A stretch of 64,000 bases of DNA from positions 34,709-98,708 of the forward strand of contig JAKQKQ010000051.1 in the NCBI GenBank assembly GCA_029560585.1, written 5' to 3'. Positions 51,681 through 59,931 of this stretch are shown in pieces. A model generated the notes under the pieces. That model was given only the letters and a program-made list of their open reading frames with translations, had not been told where the DNA came from and searched no databases. This DNA is from Verrucomicrobiota bacterium (lineage in GTDB: Bacteria; Verrucomicrobiota; Verrucomicrobiia; JADLBR01). Numbering within the stretch: the first letter of the stretch is position 1; every line of letters begins with the position of its first letter. Both the position numbers and the translations under genes were made by a program.

Positions 51681-52538
51681 ATGGTGATTATCCACGATCC
51701 GAGGTGTGCGGATTATGGTTCGGTGGGCCACCCCGAGGGACCGGCCCGCGTGATCGGGAGCGCGGCGCTGCTGAAAGAGCGGCACCCGGACTGGGATTGG
51801 GTGAGCCCACAACCCGCGGGCGACGAGGCCCTGATGCGGGCGCATCGGCGCGAGCATTTTGACCGGTTGCGGGAGGCGGAGTTTTTTGACGCGGACACCC
51901 CGGCCTATCCGGAGATCGAAGCGCACGCGCGGCGTGCCGCGGGGGGCGCGCTGCGGGCACTGGATCTGGCGATGGGGGGACGGAAGGCCTTTTCGCTGAT
52001 GCGGCCGCCCGGGCACCACGCGTGCCGGAATCGGATCATGGGGTTCTGCTATTTCAACAGCGTCGCGGTGGCGGCTCTGGAGGCGAGGGCGAGGGGGACC
52101 GGCAGGGTGGCGATCTGGGATTTCGACGCGCACCACGGCAACGGGACCGAGGACATCGTGCGCCAGGAGGAGGGCATCTACTTTGCATCGATCCACCAGT
52201 TCCCGGGCTACCCGGGGAGCGGGCGGACGTCCTATGGGAACGTTCACAATTTCCCGGTGCCGCCGGGCCGCCACCGGCATGAGCACATCGAGATCCTCGA
52301 ATCCTCGTTCGAGGCGATCGTTAAGTTCAAGCCCGAGCTGGTGCTCGTCTCGGCCGGATTCGACGCGCACCGCGACGACCCGATCACCAACATGGATCTG
52401 GAAGTCGAAGATTTTGGGGAACTGGGCAGGTGGTTGCGCGAGTCGGGATTGAAGGCCGCGGCGGCGCTCGAAGGGGGCTACGCCGAGCAATTGCCCGAGA
52501 TGGTCGACGCGTTCGTGGCCGCGTGGGATGGCGAATAG
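51681..52538 (+). CDS. histone-deacetylase-fold zinc deacetylase
   Basis: 285 aa, shorter than eukaryotic HDACs but typical of bacterial class II-like and acetylpolyamine amidohydrolases. Conserved: RPPGHHACRNRIMGFCYFNS, WDFDAHHGNGTEDI with zinc-binding Asp/His, SAGFDAHRDDPITN with the last Asp, and EGGYAEQLPEMV. It should hydrolyse N-acetyl groups of a small molecule such as an acetylpolyamine or acetylated acetoin-like compound; substrate is not fixed. No signal peptide, so cytoplasmic. Confidence 0.9.
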   Translation: MVIIHDPRCADYGSVGHPEGPARVIGSAALLKERHPDWDWVSPQPAGDEALMRAHRREHFDRLREAEFFDADTPAYPEIEAHARRAAGGALRALDLAMGGRKAFSLMRPPGHHACRNRIMGFCYFNSVAVAALEARARGTGRVAIWDFDAHHGNGTEDIVRQEEGIYFASIHQFPGYPGSGRTSYGNVHNFPVPPGRHRHEHIEILESSFEAIVKFKPELVLVSAGFDAHRDDPITNMDLEVEDFGELGRWLRESGLKAAAALEGGYAEQLPEMVDAFVAAWDGE

Positions 52539-52636
52539 GACATTCGGGCGCGCGGGCCCAATGGTGGGTTCCGCCCCTGGAGCGACCCGAAGCAATCCCC
52601 TCTCGATTTGGTGCTGGTGGGGGGGGTCCGATCGAC

Positions 52637-53458
52637 CTATCTTCCGTCCCAAGCCCGCCGCCGGACAGCGCGGGGCGAGGCGCCCTGCGTTTCCCTCACC
52701 ATGCGCGAGAAGTGAAAGGGGTTGCTGAAACCGCACCGGTCGGCGATCTCGGACACGGTGAGGCCCGTTTCTCCCAGAAGTGCGACCCCGCGCTCGACCC
52801 GCAGTCGCCAGAGATGACGGGCGGGCGTCAGCTTCATCTCGTCGCGGAATTTATAGATGAGCGTGTTCCGGGAAACACCCGCGGCACGATGTGCCCCGGC
52901 GAGGCAGTCCTCCTCGCCGAAGTGCTCCTCCATGTAGCGGAGCGCGTCGTGGACCGGCGCCGCGCGGTGGGCCCCCGCCCCGGATGGGCGGGACATGTTG
53001 ACGTACTCGCGAAACAGGCAGAGGGCCAATTCGAGTATGACGTGCCGCGCGGCCTCGCGCACCGGACGACCCAGTTTGAATGCGGCGGCGTGCAGATGGC
53101 GGAAGGTGTCCGAACTGGCCGCCAGAGGCGGTGCCCCCGCCAGGCGGTGCCTGAGGTCGTTGGGCAGACGATCTGGCGACAGGGCGCACCACGTGTGGTG
53201 GGTCGCGGCACCCGGCGCAAAGCGGAAGTGTTCGAGGGACCCCGGCCGCAGGAGCGCCGCCCAGCCGATCCGCAGCTCACGGTGGGTGTCGTCCACGGAC
53301 AGGCGGCATTGCCCCGAATGCAGGATGACCAGCTGGAAGTCGCGCTGGACGCGCGGCCCGCAGAAACCGCCCGGCCGATACCTTATCTCGCCGAAGACGA
53401 CCCCCGGCGCGCGGAGGCTCCGGTTGTCCCACAACACCTTGGCGCCATCGTAGAACAT
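52637..53458 (-). CDS. AraC family transcriptional regulator
   Basis: 273 aa. N-terminal cupin-like ligand domain (FGEIRYRPGGFCGPRVQRDF; VILHSGQCRLSV), and C-terminal double helix-turn-helix: DCLAGAHRAAGVSRNTLIYK and VERGVALLGETGLTVSEIADRCGFSNPFHFSRMVRETQGAS-type region with the AraC signature CGFSNPFHFSR. It likely senses a sugar derivative and controls the adjacent catabolic genes; target is unproven. Divergent from the CBM6/beta-helix gene. Confidence 0.9.
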   Translation of the reverse strand: MFYDGAKVLWDNRSLRAPGVVFGEIRYRPGGFCGPRVQRDFQLVILHSGQCRLSVDDTHRELRIGWAALLRPGSLEHFRFAPGAATHHTWCALSPDRLPNDLRHRLAGAPPLAASSDTFRHLHAAAFKLGRPVREAARHVILELALCLFREYVNMSRPSGAGAHRAAPVHDALRYMEEHFGEEDCLAGAHRAAGVSRNTLIYKFRDEMKLTPARHLWRLRVERGVALLGETGLTVSEIADRCGFSNPFHFSRMVRETQGASPRAVRRRAWDGR

Positions 53459-53817
53459 GCCTCCGATATAAGGGTGATGCGGCAGGCGGGGTCAATGGCT
53501 GTTTGTGATGACAGATATGTTTTTGTGAGTTCGGATATGGCGATGGGAACGCCCTATTGCTTAGAATAACTTGCGCCGAGGGTGGGCGGCGCGACCCTTC
53601 GGAACGGTCTCATCGAGGACAGAGGACATTAATGAGCAGGGTACGATGACAGGCATGAATGGCGCTAAGTTAAGGGACATTTGGGATCGTGGCATGGGCA
53701 TCCTGCCCATGGCCAGCCCCACGGCCAAGATGGCCGTGCCACTGTCGCGACAAACTTAACTTAGCGCCATTCATGACAGGCATCAGCCCGAAAATCGAAA
53801 CGAGGGAGCATCCCATC
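53459..53817. other. divergent control region with an inserted MITE-like element
   Basis: 359 bp between the AraC regulator and the CBM6/beta-helix gene. 53459-53575 is AT-richer than its surroundings with repeated GATATG steps (GACAGATATG, TCGGATATGG), possible AraC sites. 53655-53774 is a 120-bp element with terminal inverted repeats. The start of the next gene is only 44 bp beyond the element, so its promoter lies in or near the insertion. Confidence 0.6.
53655..53774. mobile_element. MITE-like element with 20-bp terminal inverted repeats
   Basis: Left arm ATGAATGGCGCTAAGTTAAG (53655-53674) is the exact reverse complement of 53755-53774. GACAGGC lies directly outside each end (53648-53654 and 53775-53781), like a target-site duplication. 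The 80-bp interior has no open frame but holds GGCATGGGCATCCTGCCCATGGCC, a hairpin related to 5434-5459. Non-autonomous insertion mobilised by a transposase in trans is the best reading; a REP-like structural element is the alternative. Confidence 0.75.
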
Positions 53818-56139
53818 ATGAAAAGAACATTACTGCATGTCGCCGGGATCATCGCGATCGTCGCCACGTCGCGCGCCGCCGAATTGCACGTCGCGGTTGG
53901 CGGCGACGATGCCAGCGCCGGCACAGTGAAGGCCCCCTTGCGCACGATCCAGCGCGCCGCGGAGCACGCGCAACCGGGGGATGTGATCACGGTGCACGCG
54001 GGCGTCTATCGGGAGCGCGTCAACCCGCCGCGCGGCGGCGAGTCCGAGTCCAGGCGCATCGTCTACCAGGCCGCGCCGGGCGAGAAGGTGGAGATCAAGG
54101 GCTCGGAGGTGGTCAAGAACTGGACCAGGGTGAAGGGCGATGTTTGGAGCGTGGCGATTCCCAACGCATTTTTCGGCAACTTCAATCCTTACAACGATCT
54201 CATCCGCGGCGACTGGTTCAATCCGAAGGGCCGCGAGCATCACACCGGCGCCGTCTATTTGAATGGCGAATGGCTGATCGAGGCGGCGACCTTGGAGGAG
54301 GTGCTTGATCCGGGCAAGCGGGGCGCGGCGGCGGGGGGCGGCGGGGGCGGGATGCTCCTGAACGTGGCGTGGCTTCGCCCCGGTGCCGGCGGCGGCGAGG
54401 CGGGGCGCATTCCCGCGGTTCGGTACGCGGCCCAGCAGGGCGTGAAAAACGCGCCGTGCGCCGAAGGCGGCGAGTGCATCGGATGGCTCGAGGACGGCGA
54501 CTGGGCCCGGTACGAGGGCGTTGACTTCGGCTCGGGCGCGGAACGCCTTGAGATCCGCGCGGCATCCCAGGCGCGCGGCGGGCAGGTCCAGGTCTGGCTG
54601 AACGCGCCGGACGGAGAGCTGCTGGGCGCATGTTCGGTTCCCAATACGGGCGGATGGCAGTCGTGGTCCACGTTCGCGGCCGCGGTCAAACCCCTCAGCG
54701 GCGTGAGGACACTCTGCCTCGTGTTCAGGGCGGTCCCCGGGATTGCGGTGCCGGATGCGCCGCTGTGGTTTGGGCGGGTCGACGGATCGAACACCACTAT
54801 CTGGGCGCAGTTCAAGGGCATTGACCCGAACGAGCAACTTGTCGAAATCAACGTTCGCCGGACGGTATTTTATCCGGACAAGCCGGGCAGGAATTACATC
54901 ACGGTCCGCGGCTTCACGATGCGCGATGCCGCCACGCCATGGGCCCCGCCCACGGCGGAACAGCCGGGCCTCATCGGCACGCACTGGAGCAAGGGCTGGA
55001 TCATCGAGGACAACGTCGTCAGCCACTCGACATGCTGCGGCATCGCGCTGGGCAAGCACGGCGACGAGTTTGACAACACGTCGGCGAATAGCGCGGAGGG
55101 ATACGTGAAGACGATCGAGCGCGCCCATGCCCATCCGATCGCATGGACCAAGGCGAACATCGGCGGCCATGTCGTCCGCAACAACACCGTCTCCCACTGC
55201 GAGCAGGCCGGGATTGTCGGCAGCCTGGGGTGCTCGTTCAGCACCGTCACCGGCAACACCATCCACGACATCCACGTGCGCCGGCTGTTCAGCGGCGCGG
55301 AGATGGCCGGCATCAAGTTCCATGCCGCGATCGACACCGAGATCAGCCGCAATCACATCTATCGGACGACCCGCGGGCTCTGGCTGGATTGGATGGCCCA
55401 GGGCACGCGCGTCACGCGAAATCTTTTCCACGACAACATCACCGAGGATCTATTCGTCGAGGTGGACCACGGGCCGTTCCTTGTGGATAATAATATCTTC
55501 CTATCGCCCAACACGCTCCTCGACATGTCCGAGGGTGGCGCCTACGCGCACAATCTGATAACCGGGAAGATCGTGAGTTCCGAGGAATCGCGTCGCCAGA
55601 CGCCTTACCATCCGGCCCATTCCACGGTGGTCGCGGGCATGGCCGATATCAAGGGCGGCGATAACCGTTACTACAACAACATTTTCGTTGGTGCCGGCGC
55701 CGCCCCGGCCGAGTCGTCCAAGAAGGATGACCGGCACCGGCGTGTCGCCGGGTATGGCCTCTGGGTTTATGACACGCGGGAGTTCCCCCTCCAGACGGGC
55801 GGCAACGTCTATTACAATGGGGCGCGACCGTATGCCAAGGAAGCCGGACCGGTGGTGGCGACCGGATTTGATCCGAAGGTGGCCCTCGTCGATCAGTCTC
55901 TCCGGATGGTGTTGGATGGTGCCGCCCAGGCGGCAAAAACGGCTGTCGTGACCACCGAGCGGCTCGGCAAGGCCAAGATACCGGGTTTGCCCTACGAAAA
56001 CCCCGATGGCTCGCCGATAAAGATCGATACCGACTATTTAGGCAAGGAGAGAGACGCGGCCCATCCGGCGCCGGGGCCATTCGAGAATCCCGGTCGCGAG
56101 TCACTCTTCAAAGTCATCGGGTCGAAAACCGGCACATAG
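53818..56139 (+). CDS. secreted right-handed beta-helix protein with embedded CBM6
   Basis: 773 aa from ATG 53818, after GAGGGAG. Signal peptide MKRTLLHVAGIIAIVATSRA. It begins as a DUF1565-like pectate-lyase/beta-helix fold (ELHVAVGGDDASAGTVKAPL, RTIQRAAEHAQPGDVITVHA), then is interrupted at about residues 200-310 by a CBM6 module (ECIGWLEDGDWARYEGVDFG ... WLNAPDGELLGACSVPNTGG), then resumes with coils such as VVRNNTVSHCEQAGIVGSLG and ITRGLWLDWMAQGT-like turns. A polysaccharide lyase or glycosidase is likely. Directly downstream of the MITE-like element. Confidence 0.8.
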   Translation: MKRTLLHVAGIIAIVATSRAAELHVAVGGDDASAGTVKAPLRTIQRAAEHAQPGDVITVHAGVYRERVNPPRGGESESRRIVYQAAPGEKVEIKGSEVVKNWTRVKGDVWSVAIPNAFFGNFNPYNDLIRGDWFNPKGREHHTGAVYLNGEWLIEAATLEEVLDPGKRGAAAGGGGGGMLLNVAWLRPGAGGGEAGRIPAVRYAAQQGVKNAPCAEGGECIGWLEDGDWARYEGVDFGSGAERLEIRAASQARGGQVQVWLNAPDGELLGACSVPNTGGWQSWSTFAAAVKPLSGVRTLCLVFRAVPGIAVPDAPLWFGRVDGSNTTIWAQFKGIDPNEQLVEINVRRTVFYPDKPGRNYITVRGFTMRDAATPWAPPTAEQPGLIGTHWSKGWIIEDNVVSHSTCCGIALGKHGDEFDNTSANSAEGYVKTIERAHAHPIAWTKANIGGHVVRNNTVSHCEQAGIVGSLGCSFSTVTGNTIHDIHVRRLFSGAEMAGIKFHAAIDTEISRNHIYRTTRGLWLDWMAQGTRVTRNLFHDNITEDLFVEVDHGPFLVDNNIFLSPNTLLDMSEGGAYAHNLITGKIVSSEESRRQTPYHPAHSTVVAGMADIKGGDNRYYNNIFVGAGAAPAESSKKDDRHRRVAGYGLWVYDTREFPLQTGGNVYYNGARPYAKEAGPVVATGFDPKVALVDQSLRMVLDGAAQAAKTAVVTTERLGKAKIPGLPYENPDGSPIKIDTDYLGKERDAAHPAPGPFENPGRESLFKVIGSKTGT

Positions 56140-56548
56140 CCGGTGCCACGCGCGTCTTCCCGGTGGCCGCTGGGTGCGGGCGCCTTTGGTCGCCCGAGCC
56201 TTTCATGCGCCGTGGGGCAGAGAATCCGGTCTGCCGCCACCCGCGCAGGACCGCCGCCGCAGGCAAGATTGCCTGCGCCACGGCAGGCGGGCGTGTCGAA
56301 GGCCTGCGACGCACACGCAACTTTGACGTCACGCACCCGATCCTGGGCAGGAGGCTGATCCTCCTCGACGTTCGGCATGCCGTTTGCGACGCTACCCGCA
56401 TGGTCGGAGAGGATCGCTCGGCGCTTGGTGCCTCTGGGGCGAAAGTGTTCCGATCCGAGAAGGGGAGGCCGGGGCTCCGGCGAAAACGTTGGCGCGCCGG
56501 GAACCGGCCGATCGCGTTCGGCCGGATGGCGGCAAAAAAGGGGCTGGC
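56140..56548. repeat. gap with family C repeat
   Basis: 409 bp between the beta-helix and sulfatase genes. 56209-56285 is family C (GGGGCAGAGAATCCGGTCTG ... AGGCAAGATTGCCTGCGCCA). The remaining ~260 bp before the sulfatase have an open frame in one reading but no domain, start context or family pattern, so I treat it as non-coding. Confidence 0.65.
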
Positions 56549-58003
56549 ATGAAACACTGGTTTGCGTTTTTGGCCTTCGCGCTGTCTGCGGGGATTGGCG
56601 TCGCGGGGGAATCGCCCGCAGCGAAGAGGCTCAATGTTCTGTTTGTTGCCATTGACGACCTGCGCGACTGGGTCGGCTATCTGGGCAACAAGCAGGTCCA
56701 GACGCCTAACCTTGATCGGCTCGCGGCTCGCGGCGTTCATTTCACGCACGGCTATTGCGCCTCGCCCTGCTGCAACCCGTCGCGCGCGGCGCTGCTGACG
56801 GGCCTGCGGCCGGGGACGTCGGGCGTCTATGGCAACGACGATGACTGGCGAACAATCGTCCCCGAAGGCACGGTCACGCTCCCCCTGTATTTCAAGAACA
56901 ACGGTTACTACGTTGCCGGTGCCGGCAAGATATACCACGGCGGCTTGAATCGCCCTGGCGATTGGGATGACTACCTGACCGAGCGTGGGCGGGGGAGTGA
57001 GGATGACCCCTCGGGCAAGGGCCGGGGCCGGGGCAAATCCAGGGAGGGCTATGATGGCGTTGGCGGCATCCGCTTCGGCGCGCTCGATTGTGGGGACGAG
57101 GACATGGTGGATTACCAGTCGGCCAGCTACATCTTGGCGAAGCTCGGCCAACCGCAGAACAGGCCGTTCTTCTTCGCCTGCGGCATGCACAAGCCGCACA
57201 TGCCGTGGTCGGTGCCGAAGAAGTATTACGAGATGTATCCGCTCGAGAAAGTCCAGTTGCCGGAGGTGAAGGAGAACGACCTGGACGACGTGCCGCCCGC
57301 AGGGGTGGCCATGGCGAGGCCCGAGGGTGACCATGCCGCCATGCTCAAGTCGGGCCGATGGAAGGAGGCGGTGCAGGCCTATCTCGCCACGATCACTTTC
57401 TGCGACGCGATGGTGGGCCGTCTCATCGACGGCTTTGACAGGAGCGCGCACAAGGACAACACCCTGATCTGCCTCTGGAGCGACCACGGATGGCACCTCG
57501 GCGAGAAGCAGCATTGGCGCAAGTTCGCGCTCTGGGAGGAGGCGACCCGCGCCCCGTACATCTGGGTGGTGCCCGGCCTGACCAAGCCCGGTGGCATCTG
57601 CGAGCGTCCCGTGGACTACATGCATATCTACCCGACCCTCTGCGATCTGGCGGGCCTTCCGGCGCCGGGGCACGTCGAGGGGGGGAGCATCCGGAGATTG
57701 CTCGAGAATCCGGGCGCGCCTTGGGACAAGCCCGCTGTCACCACATGGCTGTACAACAATCACGCGGTCCGCACCGAGGGCTGGCGCTACATCCGATACG
57801 CCAACGGCGACGAGGAGCTTTACCACAACGCCGCGGACCCCCTGGAATGGACCAACCTCGCCGGGGGCCCGGAATACGCGCAGCAGAAAGCCGAGATGGC
57901 CAAGTGGTTGCCGACTGTGAACAAGGAGGCGTCCGGGGTTAGGAAGAAGGATCCCGACAAGAGGGCCAAGCGAGCGAGGAAGAAAGCCGCGCAGGGCCAG
58001 TGA
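56549..58003 (+). CDS. secreted sulfatase (iduronate-2-sulfatase-like)
   Basis: 484 aa from ATG 56549 with a signal peptide (FAFLAFALSAGIGVAGE); AAGGGG ribosome-binding site. LNVLFVAIDDLRDWVGYLGN is the iduronate-sulfatase-type N-terminus; the formylglycine Cys75 sits in SPCCNPSRAALLTG. GAGKIYHGG, FFFACGMHKPHMPWSVPKKY and SDHGWHLGEKQHWRKFALWE follow as in that branch. It should remove sulfate from uronate- or similar residues. C-terminus is Lys/Arg-rich (RKKDPDKRAKRARKKAAQGQ). Confidence 0.92.
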   Translation: MKHWFAFLAFALSAGIGVAGESPAAKRLNVLFVAIDDLRDWVGYLGNKQVQTPNLDRLAARGVHFTHGYCASPCCNPSRAALLTGLRPGTSGVYGNDDDWRTIVPEGTVTLPLYFKNNGYYVAGAGKIYHGGLNRPGDWDDYLTERGRGSEDDPSGKGRGRGKSREGYDGVGGIRFGALDCGDEDMVDYQSASYILAKLGQPQNRPFFFACGMHKPHMPWSVPKKYYEMYPLEKVQLPEVKENDLDDVPPAGVAMARPEGDHAAMLKSGRWKEAVQAYLATITFCDAMVGRLIDGFDRSAHKDNTLICLWSDHGWHLGEKQHWRKFALWEEATRAPYIWVVPGLTKPGGICERPVDYMHIYPTLCDLAGLPAPGHVEGGSIRRLLENPGAPWDKPAVTTWLYNNHAVRTEGWRYIRYANGDEELYHNAADPLEWTNLAGGPEYAQQKAEMAKWLPTVNKEASGVRKKDPDKRAKRARKKAAQGQ

Positions 58004-58080
58004 GGCGTTGCCGCCGCACCGCCGCGCGTTCCGTCCTGTCGCTCGGCTCGTGGCATCGCTTCTCTGGGAGGGCCAAGACC

Positions 58081-59895
58081 ATGATTAAGAGATCGTTCGG
58101 AATCGTCGGGCTCGTTGCTTCGGGCGCCTGCTTCCCCGCGTGGTCCGCGGCTTTGGTCCCCATGGCGGAACTCGTCCGGCAATACGAGGCGGACGCGCAC
58201 GGCATCGCGACCTTCTACAACCTGCCCTGGGCCGAGCCGATCCTCGACCGGCAGCAGGCGCTGTTTGATGAATGGCGCTCCAGGCTGTCGGCCATCGATT
58301 TTGGCGCGCTGCCTGACGACGGGAAAATTGACTATTTGCTTCTGCGAAATGGCCTGGAGCGCGAAATCGAATCGCTGGCGACGCAACGCAGGCGGCTTTC
58401 TGAAATCGATTTGCTGATCCCGTTCCGAAGGACGGTCGCCGAAATCGAACTCGCGCGATGGCGTGGCGAGAAGATCGATCCGGCCAAGGCGGCGGCCAGC
58501 ATCGAGGATATCGGGGGGATGGCGAAGGATCTCAAAGACCGCCTTGAGAGGCCAAAGGACGACGACGATCAGGGCGAAAAGAAGAAAACGGCGAAGGATG
58601 AGAAAAAGAAGATCGTCGTCGAGCCCGGCCGGGCGCTGCGCGCGGCCAGGGCGGTGGACGGGTTGCGCGATGGGCTGAAGCGCTGGTTCGAGTTCCACGA
58701 CGGCTACCAGCCCGACTTCTCCTGGTGGGTGCGCTCGTCCTACGGGATGACGAGCACGAATCTCGAGGAGTACGCGAAGTTCTTGCGCGAGGAGATCGCC
58801 GGCCAGAAGGGCAAGGAGGAGGATCCGCTGATTGGCGAGCCGGTCGGCGCGGATGAACTGGCGAAGCAACTCAAACTCGAATTCATCGCCTACACGTCGG
58901 ATGAGGTGATCGGCATCGGCGAGCGCGAGCTGGCGTGGTGCGAAACCGAGATGAAGAAGGCCGCCGCCGAGATGGGCTTCGGCAACGACTGGAAGGCCGC
59001 CATGGCGAAGGTGAAGCTGGAGTTCGTTCCGCCCGGCGAGCAGGACGAATTGGTCGGCAGGGTCGCTCGCGACGCCATCGCGTTCGTGAAGGAGAAGGAT
59101 TTCGCAACGATCCCGCCGCTCTGCGAGGAAACGTGGCGGATGCGCATGATGCCCCCGGAGACGCTCAAGATGATTCCCTACGCGGCCTATTCCGCGCCCG
59201 AAATACAGGTGGCCTATCCGCGCGACGACATGAAGCAGGAGGACAAGCTCATGGTCATGCGCGGGAACAACCGGCATTACACGCGGCTCACGGTGCCGCA
59301 CGAGCTGATCCCCGGCCATCACCTGCAGGCGTTTCAGGCCGCGCGGAACCACGGATACCGGCGCATTTTTGGCACGCCGTTCTACATCGAGGGCTGGGCG
59401 CTCTATTGCGAGCTACGCCTCTGGGAGCTTGGCTGGCCGCGCTCGCCAGAGGACAGGATCGGGATGCTCTTCTGGCGCATGCATCGCGCGGCGCGGATCA
59501 TCACGACCGTCAAATTCCAGACCGGTCGAATGAAGCCCGGGGAGATGGTCACGTTCCTGATGGACCGCGTCGGTCACGAGAAATTCGGGGCCACCAGCGA
59601 GGTCCGCCGATTCATAGCCGAGGAAACGCCGCCGCTCTACCAGGCCGGCTATCTCCTCGGCGGACGCCAGCTACACGACCTGCACGACGAACTCACCGGT
59701 CCGGGAAAGATGACCGAGCGCCAATTCAACGACGCGGTCCTCGAACAGAACTCCATGCCCATCGAAGTCCTCCGCGCCGCGCTCCGCCATCTGCCGCTGA
59801 AGCCCGACGCGCAGCCGGCGTGGAAATTTGGGCATGTTCTGGAGACTCTCGGAAGACCGGCAGAAAGGGAAGTTGGCCGGGAATGTGGCAGGTGA
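58081..59895 (+). CDS. secreted DUF885 family metallopeptidase-like protein
   Basis: 604 aa from ATG 58081, signal peptide in IVGLVASGACFPAWSAA. The metal-binding motif HELIPGHH (His407 to His414) is the DUF885 hallmark, followed by IEGWALYCELRLWELGW with the third acidic ligand. A Lys/Asp-rich linker (DDDDQGEKKKTAKDEKKK) at about residues 160-178 looks like an insertion. Predicted secreted zinc peptidase of uncertain substrate. Lies between two glycan enzymes, 78 bp after the sulfatase. Confidence 0.85.
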   Translation: MIKRSFGIVGLVASGACFPAWSAALVPMAELVRQYEADAHGIATFYNLPWAEPILDRQQALFDEWRSRLSAIDFGALPDDGKIDYLLLRNGLEREIESLATQRRRLSEIDLLIPFRRTVAEIELARWRGEKIDPAKAAASIEDIGGMAKDLKDRLERPKDDDDQGEKKKTAKDEKKKIVVEPGRALRAARAVDGLRDGLKRWFEFHDGYQPDFSWWVRSSYGMTSTNLEEYAKFLREEIAGQKGKEEDPLIGEPVGADELAKQLKLEFIAYTSDEVIGIGERELAWCETEMKKAAAEMGFGNDWKAAMAKVKLEFVPPGEQDELVGRVARDAIAFVKEKDFATIPPLCEETWRMRMMPPETLKMIPYAAYSAPEIQVAYPRDDMKQEDKLMVMRGNNRHYTRLTVPHELIPGHHLQAFQAARNHGYRRIFGTPFYIEGWALYCELRLWELGWPRSPEDRIGMLFWRMHRAARIITTVKFQTGRMKPGEMVTFLMDRVGHEKFGATSEVRRFIAEETPPLYQAGYLLGGRQLHDLHDELTGPGKMTERQFNDAVLEQNSMPIEVLRAALRHLPLKPDAQPAWKFGHVLETLGRPAEREVGRECGR

Positions 59896-59931
59896 TATGA
59901 GCGCGCGCCCACCGGTGCGGCGAGGAGGAAG

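Noticed and set aside
53830..55431. 533-aa minus frame opposite the beta-helix gene
   Set aside because: Mirror of a repetitive coding sequence; composition is Arg/Ala-rich and it ends within the signal-peptide region of the real gene.
56286..56548. Open frame before the iduronate-sulfatase-like gene
   Set aside because: Overlaps a repeat at its start and has no recognisable features; likely non-coding with leftover GC-driven openness.
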